Positions 9,252 to 17,308 are shown, numbered from the stretch's first letter. The stretch: DNA of 46,234 bases from Planctomicrobium piriforme (GCA_945861445.1 CAMAVF010000007.1:1-46234); one strand, 5' to 3'. Translations and numbers: made by a program. The notes: generated by a model not told the origin, from the letters alone.

Positions 9252-9785
9252 TTACCCGCATTCGCGCATGGGCAGCGACCGGGCCGTGTGATAGTGACAC
9301 AACGCCACGGCAAACGCATCTGCCACGTCATTCGGCTCGAGGATTTGTTCCAGGCCCAGTTCATTCTTCACCGCGTGCTGAACCTGTTCCTTCGACGCCT
9401 TACCGCTGCCGGTCAGCATGCGCTTGATCTGCCGCGGTGTGTAATCCACGACTGAAACCTTGAATTCGGCAGCGGTCAGCAGGATGACGCCGCGGGCGTG
9501 TGCCATCAAGATCGCCGTCTTGGGAAACTGCACGGTCGAAAAGACCTGTTCGATGGCCATGACCTGCGGGCCATATTCGCGCATCACCTCGCGGAGACCT
9601 TCGGCGATCTCCAGAACCCGCTCACCCAGCGACAGCTTGGGATTGGAACGAATCACGCCCCCTTCCCGCAGAATGGGCCCTTGAGCCCCGCGCTGCAGCA
9701 GCGCGTACCCCGTCCGACACAGACCGGGATCAATTCCCAGGCAGCAATCGGGTGGAACTCGCGGCAGCAGGTTGTTGTCTAACAT
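9252..9785 (-). CDS. ruvC: Crossover junction endodeoxyribonuclease RuvC
   Basis: 177 residues. It resolves Holliday junctions with RuvAB during recombination and repair. The four catalytic acidic residues of the RNase H-like fold are in place: D19 in GIDPG, E79 in AIEQVF, and D153 and D156 in PNDVADAFAVALCH. The DNA-contact segment TPRQIKRMLTGSGKASKEQV is also typical. The N-terminus is about ten residues longer than in E. coli RuvC. It starts 24 bases after the cysS stop on the same strand and is probably co-transcribed with it. ruvA and ruvB are not in the window. Confidence 0.97.
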   Translation of the reverse strand: MLDNNLLPRVPPDCCLGIDPGLCRTGYALLQRGAQGPILREGGVIRSNPKLSLGERVLEIAEGLREVMREYGPQVMAIEQVFSTVQFPKTAILMAHARGVILLTAAEFKVSVVDYTPRQIKRMLTGSGKASKEQVQHAVKNELGLEQILEPNDVADAFAVALCHYHTARSLPMRECG

Positions 9786-9809
9786 CCGTGTCCTTCGTCA
9801 TCCGAACAG

Positions 9810-11366
9810 CTACGAACGCTTCCAACGCACCCCATCGGGACGATCTTCAACGACGACCTTCAGTGCCGTCAATCGGTCGCGAATCATGTCGCTCAGTGGC
9901 CAATTCTTCGACTTGCGGGCTTCGGCTCGCAGGTCCAGAACCAATTGCATCAGGTCGTTGCTGAAACCGTCATCGGCCGCTGCCGCTTTAGCGATGGGTT
10001 CGCGGAACACACCCAGTAACTGCGACAGCTCTCGTAACAGCGTCAGCCCGGCAGTCAGCGCCGCCACAGCGGCGGCGTTGGTGGCACCCGGGCCCTCCAG
10101 CTTCTGATCGTTGATGAACGCGTTCAGCGTCTTGCGCAATTCAAACAGCGTGCCAACCGCCCCACCCGTGTTGAAGTCATCGTCCATCGAATCGAGGAAC
10201 CGCGCACGATAGTCGGCCAATTCTTGAAAATAGGCAGCCGGCTCGCCCTTCAATTCGGCCGACATGGCACGCGTCGTCGAAGCAGTCAGCGAGTAAAAAC
10301 TCTGCTTGGCGATTCGCTCGTACGTTTCGAAGAGACGATAAAACCCTTCCAGGCTCTTCCCAGTCTGCGCGAGATTGTCGTCGCTGAAATCGATCGGGCT
10401 GCGGTAGTGAGTCGCCAGCAGGAAGAACCGCACGGTCTCGGGATGGTGAACCTTAAACAGCTCCTTGACCGAGGCGGCCCCCTTCGATCCGGCGATCTTG
10501 CCCGCTTCCTGTTCCTGTTGAACTTCAGTCAGATCTCCCTCGCGACTATGCGCACCACCGACCTTGCCCGACGTCTTGCCCGCCTGCATCAAACCGTTAT
10601 GCAGCCAGTAGCGGGAGAACGTCTTGCCCGTGCAGCATTCGGACTGGGCCAGTTCGTTCTCGTGATGTGGGAACATCAAATCGAGTCCCCCGCCGTGGAT
10701 ATCGATGGTGTCGCCGAGATGCTTGCGGCTCATGGCCGAGCATTCAATATGCCACCCCGGCCGTCCCGCACCCCACGGGCTGGGCCAGCTCGGTTCACCC
10801 GGTTTGGCCGCTTTCCACAGGGCAAAGTCGGCCGGATTCCGCTTGCGATCAGTCGCTTCCACACGAGTGCCGGCCATCATTTCTTCGATGTTGCGATGGC
10901 TGAGCTTCCCGTAATCCTTGTCTTTCGGGACATTGAAGTAGACATCGCCATCCAGCGGATAAGCAAAATCCTTCTGGATCAGCGTGGCGATAATGTCCTG
11001 CATTTCCTGGATGTGCTCGGTGGCATAGGGGAAGATATCGACCGAATCGACCCCCATCGTCTTCAGGTTGTCGAAGTAATCCTGCGTCATTTCTTTGGCG
11101 AGGGCGTCAACGGTCGTCCCCTTCTCGGCGGCTTTGACGATCAGCTTGTCATCGACGTCGGTGATGTTGATGACAAACTTCACCTTGTAGGCACTGTAGG
11201 TCAGGAATCGCTTGACGGTGTCGAAGATCACCGGTCCGACCATGTGACCGATGTGCGAGGGCTTGTAGACGGTCGGCCCGCACAGGTACATGGCCACCTG
11301 CCCGGGTACAACGGTCTTAAACTCTTCCTTTTGACGGGTCAGCGTGTTGTAAACTCGCAGCGACAT
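9810..11366 (-). CDS. cysS: Cysteine--tRNA ligase with insertion and variant KMSKS loop
   Basis: 518 residues; charges tRNA-Cys with cysteine. Class I motifs are present: the HIGH box at residues 38-41 (PSHIGHMVGP) and the zinc ligands C29, C209, H234 and E238, which match the E. coli positions closely. WHIEC, GGGLDLMFPHHENE and THYRSPIDFS are family hallmarks. The KMSKS loop is unusual. Between HNGLMQ (256-261) and the loop there are about 24 more residues than in E. coli, and the loop reads K290-I-A-G-S-K-G in place of KMSKS-LG. A C-terminal DALR-type helical domain follows from about 345. It lies 81 bases after ispF and 24 bases before ruvC, all on the minus strand. Confidence 0.96.
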   Translation of the reverse strand: MSLRVYNTLTRQKEEFKTVVPGQVAMYLCGPTVYKPSHIGHMVGPVIFDTVKRFLTYSAYKVKFVINITDVDDKLIVKAAEKGTTVDALAKEMTQDYFDNLKTMGVDSVDIFPYATEHIQEMQDIIATLIQKDFAYPLDGDVYFNVPKDKDYGKLSHRNIEEMMAGTRVEATDRKRNPADFALWKAAKPGEPSWPSPWGAGRPGWHIECSAMSRKHLGDTIDIHGGGLDLMFPHHENELAQSECCTGKTFSRYWLHNGLMQAGKTSGKVGGAHSREGDLTEVQQEQEAGKIAGSKGAASVKELFKVHHPETVRFFLLATHYRSPIDFSDDNLAQTGKSLEGFYRLFETYERIAKQSFYSLTASTTRAMSAELKGEPAAYFQELADYRARFLDSMDDDFNTGGAVGTLFELRKTLNAFINDQKLEGPGATNAAAVAALTAGLTLLRELSQLLGVFREPIAKAAAADDGFSNDLMQLVLDLRAEARKSKNWPLSDMIRDRLTALKVVVEDRPDGVRWKRS

Positions 11367-11447
11367 TTCTTCGTAATTCCTTGATGACAGCGATAAGGAT
11401 GGAAATTCGAATCTGACTCGGCGGCGCCCGCCACCCGTGTTATTGGT

Positions 11448-11948
11448 TTATTGGTCGGCGATGCGCTGGATCAACACGACCGCGTCGGCACACATGGCCT
11501 CTTCACGGCCCACGGGTCCAACGCGTTCTCCCGTCTTCGCTTTGACATTCACCGCGTCGGCGGGGATTTGCAGCAGTTCTGACAGGCGTTGTTTGATCGC
11601 CGGTTTGTACGTGGAAAGTTTCGGTCGTTGAGCGTGAATCGTGCAGTCCAAATTGACAAGTTGCCAGCCGACTTGACGAACCCGGGCCAGGGTCTCATCG
11701 AGTAATCTGGCGGAATCGGCCCCCTGATACTGCGGATCCGTGTCCGGAAACAGTTCGCCGATATCACCCAGACCGGCCGCTCCTAATAAGGCATCGGTTA
11801 CGGCATGCAGCAGGACGTCGGCATCGCTATGGCCATCGAGTCCCGTGGGATGTTCAATGCGAACGCCCCCCAGCAGCAGCGGTCTGCCTGCCACCAGCCG
11901 GTGGGTGTCGTGCCCGAGTCCCACTCGGTAGGCCAACGATTCACTCAT
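11448..11948 (-). CDS. ispF: 2-C-methyl-D-erythritol 2,4-cyclodiphosphate synthase IspF
   Basis: 166 residues. It converts CDP-ME 2-phosphate to MEcPP in the non-mevalonate isoprenoid pathway. The metal site is seen in GLGHDTHRL (Asp and His; the usual GHGYDVH has shifted to GHDTH) and DGHSDADVLLHAVTDALLG, followed by GLGDIGELFPDTDP. The C-terminal KAKTGERVGPVGREEAMCADAVVLI matches the family ending. The length is normal for the trimeric enzyme. It is the first gene of an apparent ispF-cysS-ruvC transcription unit; ispD, often adjacent, is absent here. The ATG at 11948 fits the alignment. Confidence 0.96.
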   Translation of the reverse strand: MSESLAYRVGLGHDTHRLVAGRPLLLGGVRIEHPTGLDGHSDADVLLHAVTDALLGAAGLGDIGELFPDTDPQYQGADSARLLDETLARVRQVGWQLVNLDCTIHAQRPKLSTYKPAIKQRLSELLQIPADAVNVKAKTGERVGPVGREEAMCADAVVLIQRIADQ

Positions 11949-12671
11949 GAAGCACTCGCAAGTTCGTCCCTAAACACGGAGCAATGACAGTCTATGGAAG
12001 CTGCAGCACCGCCCTCCGGCAGCCTGTAATCCGCTTCGTAGCCCGCGCTGCGCGGATCATAACGGTTACCAGGAAGCGTGGCAACCTGAATGCCAGCCGT
12101 GATTTGGGATGTTTTAAGGCGCGCCGCGCGGGTTGGAATCATGACAAATCGACGTTGGCGAACGCAAATAAACTCAGTGCTGTCGCGAAGGTTGAGGGGA
12201 GGGTGTGCTGACAAAAAAATGGCATGACAAAAAAATGGAGACATCTGTGGTGTGAAGCGACCAGCCAACATCTTTCTGTCGTCCCATTTTTCTGTCAAAA
12301 ATGATCTATTGGCAAACCTCTGGTTGCCTACCCGCAATGCTCGCGTTCCGGCTGCGACAAAATGGGAAATTGCAATTTTTTGCGGCACTGATGCAACCAC
12401 GGACTGCCTTCGTGCCACTGATCTCATATCGGTTGCTGCATGTGAGCAGCGAGATATCATCAGAGTTCAACACGGATCGATCTGCCGGGCGAAAAGACGT
12501 CTCGCCTGCATAAAAACCTGTCGATTTTGTCACCTTTGGGCGGTACGTGAACTATTTGCTGTTCATCTCGTCTTAAGGTTGGAAATCTAACATTACAGAA
12601 AGATCCTGGCAGGCGGAGTTGCCGGCCGCAGGAAGGATCAGCAAAGGATGTGGATCTTGGAAAGGTTGCAA
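11949..12671. other. Long intergenic region, no convincing gene; holds repeat F copy 1
   Basis: About 720 bases lie between ispF (-) and the EF-hand gene (+). A minus-strand open frame over 11945-12460 reads through the family F repeat, and its translation has no protein character, so I reject it. Apart from the repeat at 12209-12297 I see only the purine-rich leader of the downstream gene. The region is less GC-rich than its neighbours around 12200-12450. Confidence 0.55.
12209..12297. repeat. Family F inverted-repeat element, copy 1
   Basis: Left arm 12209-12239 has two copies of TGACAAAAAAATGG. Right arm 12271-12297 has CTTTCTGTCGTCCC followed by ATTTTTCTGTCA. The arms are imperfect reverse complements. 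A second element with an identical right arm lies at 14318-14417, so two copies flank the EF-hand gene. Confidence 0.85.
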
Positions 12672-14177
12672 ATGCGTTCGCTCATACTGTCACTCGTGTT
12701 CGGATCGGCCGTACTGGCGGTCGGACAGGGAAGCCTGTTCGCCGATGACGCCGACGACAACTCAGATAACAAATCTCATAACAAAGCTGTAGAGAAGTCT
12801 GCCGCCGAGACAAAAGCTTCCGACGCGAAGTCGGATTCCAAATCAGACGCCAAGGATCGGCCGCGTGGAGACGGACCCCGTCACCGCGAGGGAGCTTCGG
12901 GACGCAATGGAGAGCACCGTGGATGGGGTCGCGGCCCAGCAGATCGCGGTCCTGGTCATCATGGTGCCGGGCGAGATGGCGCACAAGGTCGTCACCCAGG
13001 CAGAGGTGCCTGGGGCCATGAAGATCGCGGCGGCCATCACGCGGGTCCCCCGCATCGCGGCCATCACGGACATGAGTTTGCCCATCGAGACGGCCGAGGA
13101 CACGCTGGTCGCGGCGGATATGGCCACGGATCTCACGCTGGTCCCCGGCATCACGGTCACCGCGGCCATGAATTCGCCCATCGCGGCGGACGAGGACACG
13201 GCGGTCGTGGTGGATACGGCCACGGATATCACGCAGGTCCCAGACACCACGGTCACCACGGACATGAGTTTGCCCGTCGTGGCGGACGTGGCCCCGGCAG
13301 TCGCGGTGGATACGGTCATGGGTATCACGCTGGTCCCCGACATCATGGTCAACGCGGTCATGAATTCGCCCATCGCGGCGGACGAGGACACGGCGGTCGA
13401 GGTGGATACGGTCATGGATATCACGCAGGTCCCCGGCATCATGGTCAACGCGGTCATGAGTTCGCCCATCGCGGCGGACGTGGACATGGCGGTCACGGTG
13501 GATACGGGCATGACCATCACGCCGCACCTCGGCATCATGGACATGACGGGCACGAGTTCGCCCACCGTGGAGCTCAGGATCATCGCGGCCACGGCGAGTT
13601 TGGCCACGGTCACCACGCGGCGGGACCACACGCTGGTCCTCATCACGCTCATCCGGGACATGAGTTCGCTCATGGCGGCGGCTGGGGACGCGGCGGCCGA
13701 GGCGTTGGACATTCGACTGGATGGAGTCGCCCGGGCCCCGGTGCCCACCAGCACCACGCTCGTCCTGGCGACGACAATGGTGAAAAGGCTGGGGATAAGG
13801 GTCCTGCCGCGCACGGGCCTCGTGGCTCTGGCGGCCCTCCGTTTGGTCCTCCAGGTGCCGGACGGCCAGGTTTCGGTCGACCGGGCGTTGGTGGTCCGGG
13901 TTTTGCCGGGGCGTTCATCGCGGAGCATCTGCTGGGGCGCGCCGACAAGAACAAAGACGGCAAGCTGACCAAGGATGAGCTTCCGGAAGCTGGCTGGACG
14001 CGATTGTCCGCTGCCGATACCGACAAAGATGGCGCGCTCACCAAGGCGGAGCTCGAAGCACACATCAAGCACCGGCAAGATGCGGCCAAGCCGGGGACCG
14101 ACAAGCCCACTGATAAGGCGACTGACAAACCGGCAGATAAGGCCACAGATAAACCCGCTGAAACCAAAACTGAGTGA
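12672..14177 (+). CDS. Exported His/Gly-rich repeat protein with two C-terminal EF-hands
   Basis: 501 residues from the ATG at 12672. That start has GGAAAGG six bases upstream and puts a signal peptide first (MRSLILSLVFGSAVLAVGQG); an in-frame ATG at 12648 is possible. A short charged Asp/Lys/Ser segment (about 30-65) precedes about 300 residues of 32-residue repeats with the pattern GHEFAHRGGRGHGGRGGYGH then GYHAGPRHHGHR. A Gly/Pro linker follows, then two EF-hand loops, DKNKDGKLTKDE and DTDKDGALTKAE, and a Lys/Asp/Thr tail with repeated ATDKP. His-rich repeats suggest binding of Zn, Cu or Ni, and the EF-hands suggest Ca; both are inferences. Two frames other than the coding one stay open across the repeats only because of their base pattern. 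A strong terminator follows at 14279. Confidence 0.85.
   Translation: MRSLILSLVFGSAVLAVGQGSLFADDADDNSDNKSHNKAVEKSAAETKASDAKSDSKSDAKDRPRGDGPRHREGASGRNGEHRGWGRGPADRGPGHHGAGRDGAQGRHPGRGAWGHEDRGGHHAGPPHRGHHGHEFAHRDGRGHAGRGGYGHGSHAGPRHHGHRGHEFAHRGGRGHGGRGGYGHGYHAGPRHHGHHGHEFARRGGRGPGSRGGYGHGYHAGPRHHGQRGHEFAHRGGRGHGGRGGYGHGYHAGPRHHGQRGHEFAHRGGRGHGGHGGYGHDHHAAPRHHGHDGHEFAHRGAQDHRGHGEFGHGHHAAGPHAGPHHAHPGHEFAHGGGWGRGGRGVGHSTGWSRPGPGAHQHHARPGDDNGEKAGDKGPAAHGPRGSGGPPFGPPGAGRPGFGRPGVGGPGFAGAFIAEHLLGRADKNKDGKLTKDELPEAGWTRLSAADTDKDGALTKAELEAHIKHRQDAAKPGTDKPTDKATDKPADKATDKPAETKTE
13072..13700 (+). repeat. 96-bp tandem repeat inside the EF-hand gene
   Basis: Repeat units recur with starts at 13072, 13168, 13264, 13360, 13456 and 13552, exactly 96 bases apart, and then at 13660 after a 108-base unit. 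Each unit opens with a variant of ATGAGTTCGCCCATCGCGGC, read out of frame relative to the protein. The unit equals 32 codons, so changes in copy number keep the reading frame. Divergence between units is modest in the middle and greater at both ends. Confidence 0.9.
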
Positions 14178-14278
14178 GCGGCCGACTGAGCAGACTCTTG
14201 TTGCAAGTAGAACGATTCATCCAGAGGGTGCTTTACGAACGCACAAGATGAAATTCCTCAATGGGAATACTCACATCA

Positions 14279-14316
14279 CCCAAGGTTGCCGCAATGTGCG
14301 GCGACCTTGGGTTTTT
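14279..14316 (+). terminator. Rho-independent terminator of the EF-hand gene
   Basis: A 14-bp stem pairs 14279-14292 (CCCAAGGTTGCCGC) with 14298-14311 (GCGGCGACCTTGGG). It has a single T-G wobble and a five-base loop, and TTTTT follows at 14312-14316. It lies about 100 bases after the EF-hand stop codon on the same strand. It is the clearest plus-strand terminator in the window. Confidence 0.9.
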
Positions 14317-14317
14317 C

Positions 14318-14417
14318 TGACAGAAAAATTTCACGACAGAAAAATGGAGACCGTTCCGCTCAGCGAATTGACTGAGTATGATCTTTCTGTCGTCCCATTT
14401 TTCTGTCAAAAAAATGA
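14318..14417. repeat. Family F inverted-repeat element, copy 2
   Basis: Left arm 14318-14351 contains TGACAGAAAAATTTC and CGACAGAAAAATGGAGAC. Right arm 14382-14417 starts TCTTTCTGTCGTCCC and continues ATTTTTCTGTCA. The right arm is the same as in copy 1 (12271-12297). The element begins directly after the terminator T-run. The rest of 14178-14478 holds no gene. Confidence 0.85.
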
Positions 14418-14478
14418 ATTCAATTCCGACTCAAGGCATCCGCTGTTCCGACGGTCAAATCCCAGGCAGGATTTTACG

Positions 14479-15141
14479 ATGATCTCCACCCCAATCTTGG
14501 GAACACGGCGGCGATTTCTGACCGGTCTGGCGACAGGGGCTGCCCTGCTGTCGGTGCCGGGCGCTTTTGCGGAGGAACTGACCCGTACCGCGGCGCAGAC
14601 GGAAGGCCCCTTCTATCCCGACAAAATGCCGCTCGATACCGACAATGACTTGCTGATCCTCAACGATTCGCTCGATTCGGCGGTCGGCGAGGTAACGTAT
14701 CTCACCGGTCGCATCCTGGACGCTCGGGGCAATCCGATCCGCAACGCAACCGTCGAGATCTGGCAATGCGATCATGGCGGGGCTTACCTGCACACCAAGA
14801 CCGGCAATCGCGAGAAGCGGGACGCGCATTTCCAGGGATTCGGGCGGTTCCTGACCGGCAAGTCGGGCGAGTATCTCTTCCGAACTATCAAGCCGGTGCC
14901 GTACCCCGGCCGGACGCCTCATATTCATTTTGCGGTCAAGGTCCCCAAGCAGGAGCGGTTCACGACGCAGTGCTACATCAAGAACCATCCCGGTAACGCC
15001 AAGGACGGGGTGTTGAGAAGCGTCCGCGACCAGAAGGCGCTGGCCTCGATCATGGTCGACTTCGCTCCGATCAAGGAATCGAAGATCGGTGAACTCGCCG
15101 CTAACTTCGACATCGTCCTGGGTTTCACTCCGGAAGCCTGA
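14479..15141 (+). CDS. Tat-exported intradiol ring-cleavage dioxygenase family protein
   Basis: 220 residues from the ATG at 14479; an open frame extends upstream through the repeat but has no protein character. The N-terminus TRRRFLTGLATGAALLSVPGAFA is a twin-arginine signal. The body matches the protocatechuate 3,4-dioxygenase/catechol dioxygenase fold: AAQTEGPFYPD, LTGRILDARGNPIRNATVEI, WQCDHGGAYLH and PYPGRTPHIHFAVKV. The probable non-haem Fe(III) ligands are Y103, Y142, H148 and H150; the 39-residue Tyr-Tyr spacing equals that of PcaH. Export and a short chain suggest cleavage of an extracytoplasmic phenolic compound, but the substrate is unknown. The TRIC-type gene starts 9 bases after its stop, so the two are likely co-transcribed. 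Confidence 0.9.
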   Translation: MISTPILGTRRRFLTGLATGAALLSVPGAFAEELTRTAAQTEGPFYPDKMPLDTDNDLLILNDSLDSAVGEVTYLTGRILDARGNPIRNATVEIWQCDHGGAYLHTKTGNREKRDAHFQGFGRFLTGKSGEYLFRTIKPVPYPGRTPHIHFAVKVPKQERFTTQCYIKNHPGNAKDGVLRSVRDQKALASIMVDFAPIKESKIGELAANFDIVLGFTPEA

Positions 15142-15150
15142 TGGTCTGCA

Positions 15151-15771
15151 ATGTTGACCAGTTACATTCTGGAGCACTTGGCCGTCATCTTTTTCGCGGC
15201 GACCGGCGTCTGGGCGGGGCGCGGCAAGAGTGTCGATCTGTTTGGCGTGATCGTCCTCGGATTGGTGACGTCGATGGGAGGCGGCACGATCCGCGACTTG
15301 TTGCTGGATGTTCCCGTCTACTGGATTAGTGATTCGCGTTTTCTTGTATCGAGCATCATTGCCGCGTCGCTGTCTTTCTTTATCGCGCGTTTCTATCGTC
15401 TGCCGTTGCGACTCGTGCAGATCCCCGATGCCTTCGGACTGGCGTTCGTGACGATGCTGGGAACGTCCAAGACGCATCTGCTGGGGCATGCCGGACCAGT
15501 CTGTGTCGTACTGGGCGTGACAAGCGGCGTGGCCGGCGGAATTTTGCGGGACGTGTTAAGCGGAGAGATTCCGCTCGTCTTCCGGCCACACATCTTTTTA
15601 TACGCAACGGCGGCGGCCACGGGAGCCGTGGTCTATCTGCTGGTCGATGCGGTGTGGCCTCATACCCCGGGAAGCATGCTGATTGGCGTGGGAGTCATCT
15701 TGATCCTGCGCCTCGTAGCGATCCGGTGGCAGATCGGGTTGCCGGTCTTTCGAACGTCCGACATCGGCTGA
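15151..15771 (+). CDS. TRIC-type cation channel family membrane protein (UPF0126)
   Basis: 206 residues, strongly hydrophobic, about seven membrane segments. It has two copies of the family repeat, each with a glycine-rich turn and Arg-Asp: GLVTSMGGGTIRDLLL (about 44-59) and GVTSGVAGGILRDVLSGEIP (about 123-142). This internal duplication is the hallmark of the bacterial homologues of trimeric intracellular cation channels (YadS/YicG type). Ion selectivity is inferred from the family. The gene starts 9 bases after the dioxygenase stop. An alternative ATG at 15141 is in another frame and gives no family match. Confidence 0.92.
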   Translation: MLTSYILEHLAVIFFAATGVWAGRGKSVDLFGVIVLGLVTSMGGGTIRDLLLDVPVYWISDSRFLVSSIIAASLSFFIARFYRLPLRLVQIPDAFGLAFVTMLGTSKTHLLGHAGPVCVVLGVTSGVAGGILRDVLSGEIPLVFRPHIFLYATAAATGAVVYLLVDAVWPHTPGSMLIGVGVILILRLVAIRWQIGLPVFRTSDIG

Positions 15772-15900
15772 GGGAATTGTACAAAGAGCGTCGCTCATCG
15801 CTTCACGATCAGACGCGACTGCAATTGCGGCCTACAAACAACAATTATTGCGATTTAAGAAAACGTCCACGCTTCAATTGACATCATCCTCTCAAATCTC

Positions 15901-16082
15901 AATCTCCCCTCGCCCCAGTAATCTGGGGAGGGGCTGGGGGTGAGGGGTCCGCGAGCGTCCCCGAGGATTGAAGTTTCACGAGGCAGGTGGCGTGGAAATA
16001 ACCAAATCAATCGTGCGCAACTTGGCCCACGTTTTCCCCTCACCCCCAGCCCCTCTCCCCGGGGTACCGAGGCGAGGGGAGA
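15901..16082. repeat. Family C inverted-repeat element, copy 2
   Basis: Left arm 15901-15947 (CTCCCCTCGCC ... GGGGGTGAGGGG) and right arm 16036-16082 (CCCCTCACCCCC ... GCGAGGGGAG) are inverted copies about 88 bases apart. They match the arms at 4803-4982 in sequence, orientation and spacing. The element fills the gap between two convergent genes; the remaining bases of 15772-16163 show no gene. Confidence 0.87.
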
Positions 16083-16163
16083 GTTGAATTCCTTTTGCCG
16101 CGCGGTGATTAGTAGTACGTAATCCGTCCGCGAATGCACCGGATCGCGGGGGCTCCGCGACAT

Positions 16164-17096
16164 TCATGATTCGAACGCATGCCGCCAGCCAGTTGCGAGC
16201 AACGGCGTGGTCGTGCCATCGGCGTGAATCAACTGCGCTGATCGTTCGGCGACAATCTCGCCGAGATGCGAGAGTTGCGTGCTGAAGATCGGATTGGCGA
16301 GCAGGGCTTGTGCGTCGCCCGGTGACAGGGTCATCAACAATTCAAAGTCTTCCCCGTCGCCGAGAGCATGCTCCAGCGGTGAGCGGCCATCGTCCGCAGC
16401 CTGCGCGGCCAGGGAGATCGGCACGTTGGCGGCGATGATTCTGGCCCCGACGTGGCTTTCGTCCAGGATATGATGGAGATCGGCGGCCAGACCATCGCTG
16501 ATGTCGATCATCGCGTGCAGCTCGACGCGCTCCTGCAACAGGCGGGCTTCTTCGAGACGCGGCATGAATGTCAGGTGCTTGCCCGAGATGCTGCCACCCA
16601 AATTGCCGGTCACCAGGATCCAGTCGCCGGGTTGTGCACCACTCCGGAGAATGGGCCCTTGGCCCAATGGTTCGCCCAGTGCCGTAATGCTGATCACCAG
16701 CGGTCCGTCCCACGTATTGGTGTCTCCCCCCGCGATGCAGACGTTGAATTGATGAGCCAGTGCGTCGATCCCCGCTTGGATTCCCTGAGCCAGTTCCCAG
16801 GCGCGACCTCGCGGCAATGCGATGCTGACCACTGCGGCGACGGCACGACCACCCATCGCGGCAATATCACTGAGGTTCACGCCCAGCGCCTTCCAGCCGA
16901 TTTGAAAGGGAGTTGCGGTCTCGAGAGTGAAGTGAACGCCTTCCAGCAGCATGTCCACAGTCACCAGCGATTCACCGTGGCGAGTGAACTTGAGCAAGGC
17001 GGCGTCATCACCAATGCCGACGGGCACCTGAGCATGCGCGGGAATCCGTTTCTGGATCCAATTGATCAGTTCGAATTCACCACGTGCATTAGTCAT
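16164..17096 (-). CDS. thiL: Thiamine-monophosphate kinase ThiL
   Basis: 310 residues. It phosphorylates thiamine monophosphate to thiamine diphosphate with ATP, the last step of cofactor synthesis. PurM-like motifs appear in order: VPVGIGDDAALLK (about 24-36), TVDMLLEGVHF (46-56), ALGVNLSDIAAMGG (about 70-83), IAGGDTN (metal and nucleotide site), MIDISDGLAADLHHI and GDGEDFELL. The length is normal. No TPP riboswitch sequence is recognisable upstream, and no other thiamine gene is nearby. It converges with the TRIC gene over a family C repeat. Confidence 0.95.
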   Translation of the reverse strand: MTNARGEFELINWIQKRIPAHAQVPVGIGDDAALLKFTRHGESLVTVDMLLEGVHFTLETATPFQIGWKALGVNLSDIAAMGGRAVAAVVSIALPRGRAWELAQGIQAGIDALAHQFNVCIAGGDTNTWDGPLVISITALGEPLGQGPILRSGAQPGDWILVTGNLGGSISGKHLTFMPRLEEARLLQERVELHAMIDISDGLAADLHHILDESHVGARIIAANVPISLAAQAADDGRSPLEHALGDGEDFELLMTLSPGDAQALLANPIFSTQLSHLGEIVAERSAQLIHADGTTTPLLATGWRHAFES

Positions 17097-17176
17097 TCAA
17101 CTGCCGGGTCGTGAAAAGAAGGTTACGAGGGATGAATCTTCGGGTGACTATCGCGATTGAAATTAACGATTGCGTG

Positions 17177-17268
17177 GTGTGGGAGTATGAGGGTAAAGAT
17201 AGTTCTCATTGACGATCGGTCCAGGTCTTACTCCGTCACCCCGTTACTCTCATACCCTCATACGACAC
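17177..17268. repeat. Inverted repeat between thiL and the dehydrogenase gene (L)
   Basis: The arms GTATGAGGGTA (17185-17195) and TACCCTCATAC (17253-17263) are perfect reverse complements. Each is flanked by GTGT or ACAC that also pairs loosely. It lies in the 212-base gap between two minus-strand genes and could form a hairpin of moderate strength in the dehydrogenase 3' region. There is no U-run. Confidence 0.6.
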
Positions 17269-17308
17269 CTTGCGATTGTCATGCAGCGATTTCCCCTGAC
17301 AGTCGCTG

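Noticed and set aside
11945-12460. Minus-strand frame of 171 codons upstream of ispF
   Set aside because: It reads through the family F repeat, has no recognisable domain, and its composition is unlike the neighbouring genes.
12843-14078. Open frames of 411 codons (minus strand) and 367 codons (another plus frame, 12865-13968) across the EF-hand gene
   Set aside because: Both are kept open by the 96-bp repeat and its base pattern. Their products are low-complexity Met/Thr/Val strings with no signal or domain, whereas the chosen frame has a signal peptide and EF-hands.
13975-14478. Upstream in-frame extension of the intradiol dioxygenase
   Set aside because: It covers the end of the EF-hand gene, the terminator and the family F repeat; the Tat signal beginning at 14479 marks the real start.
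17097-17180. TPP riboswitch before thiL
   Set aside because: I looked for the conserved CUGAGA and related core segments and did not see them.
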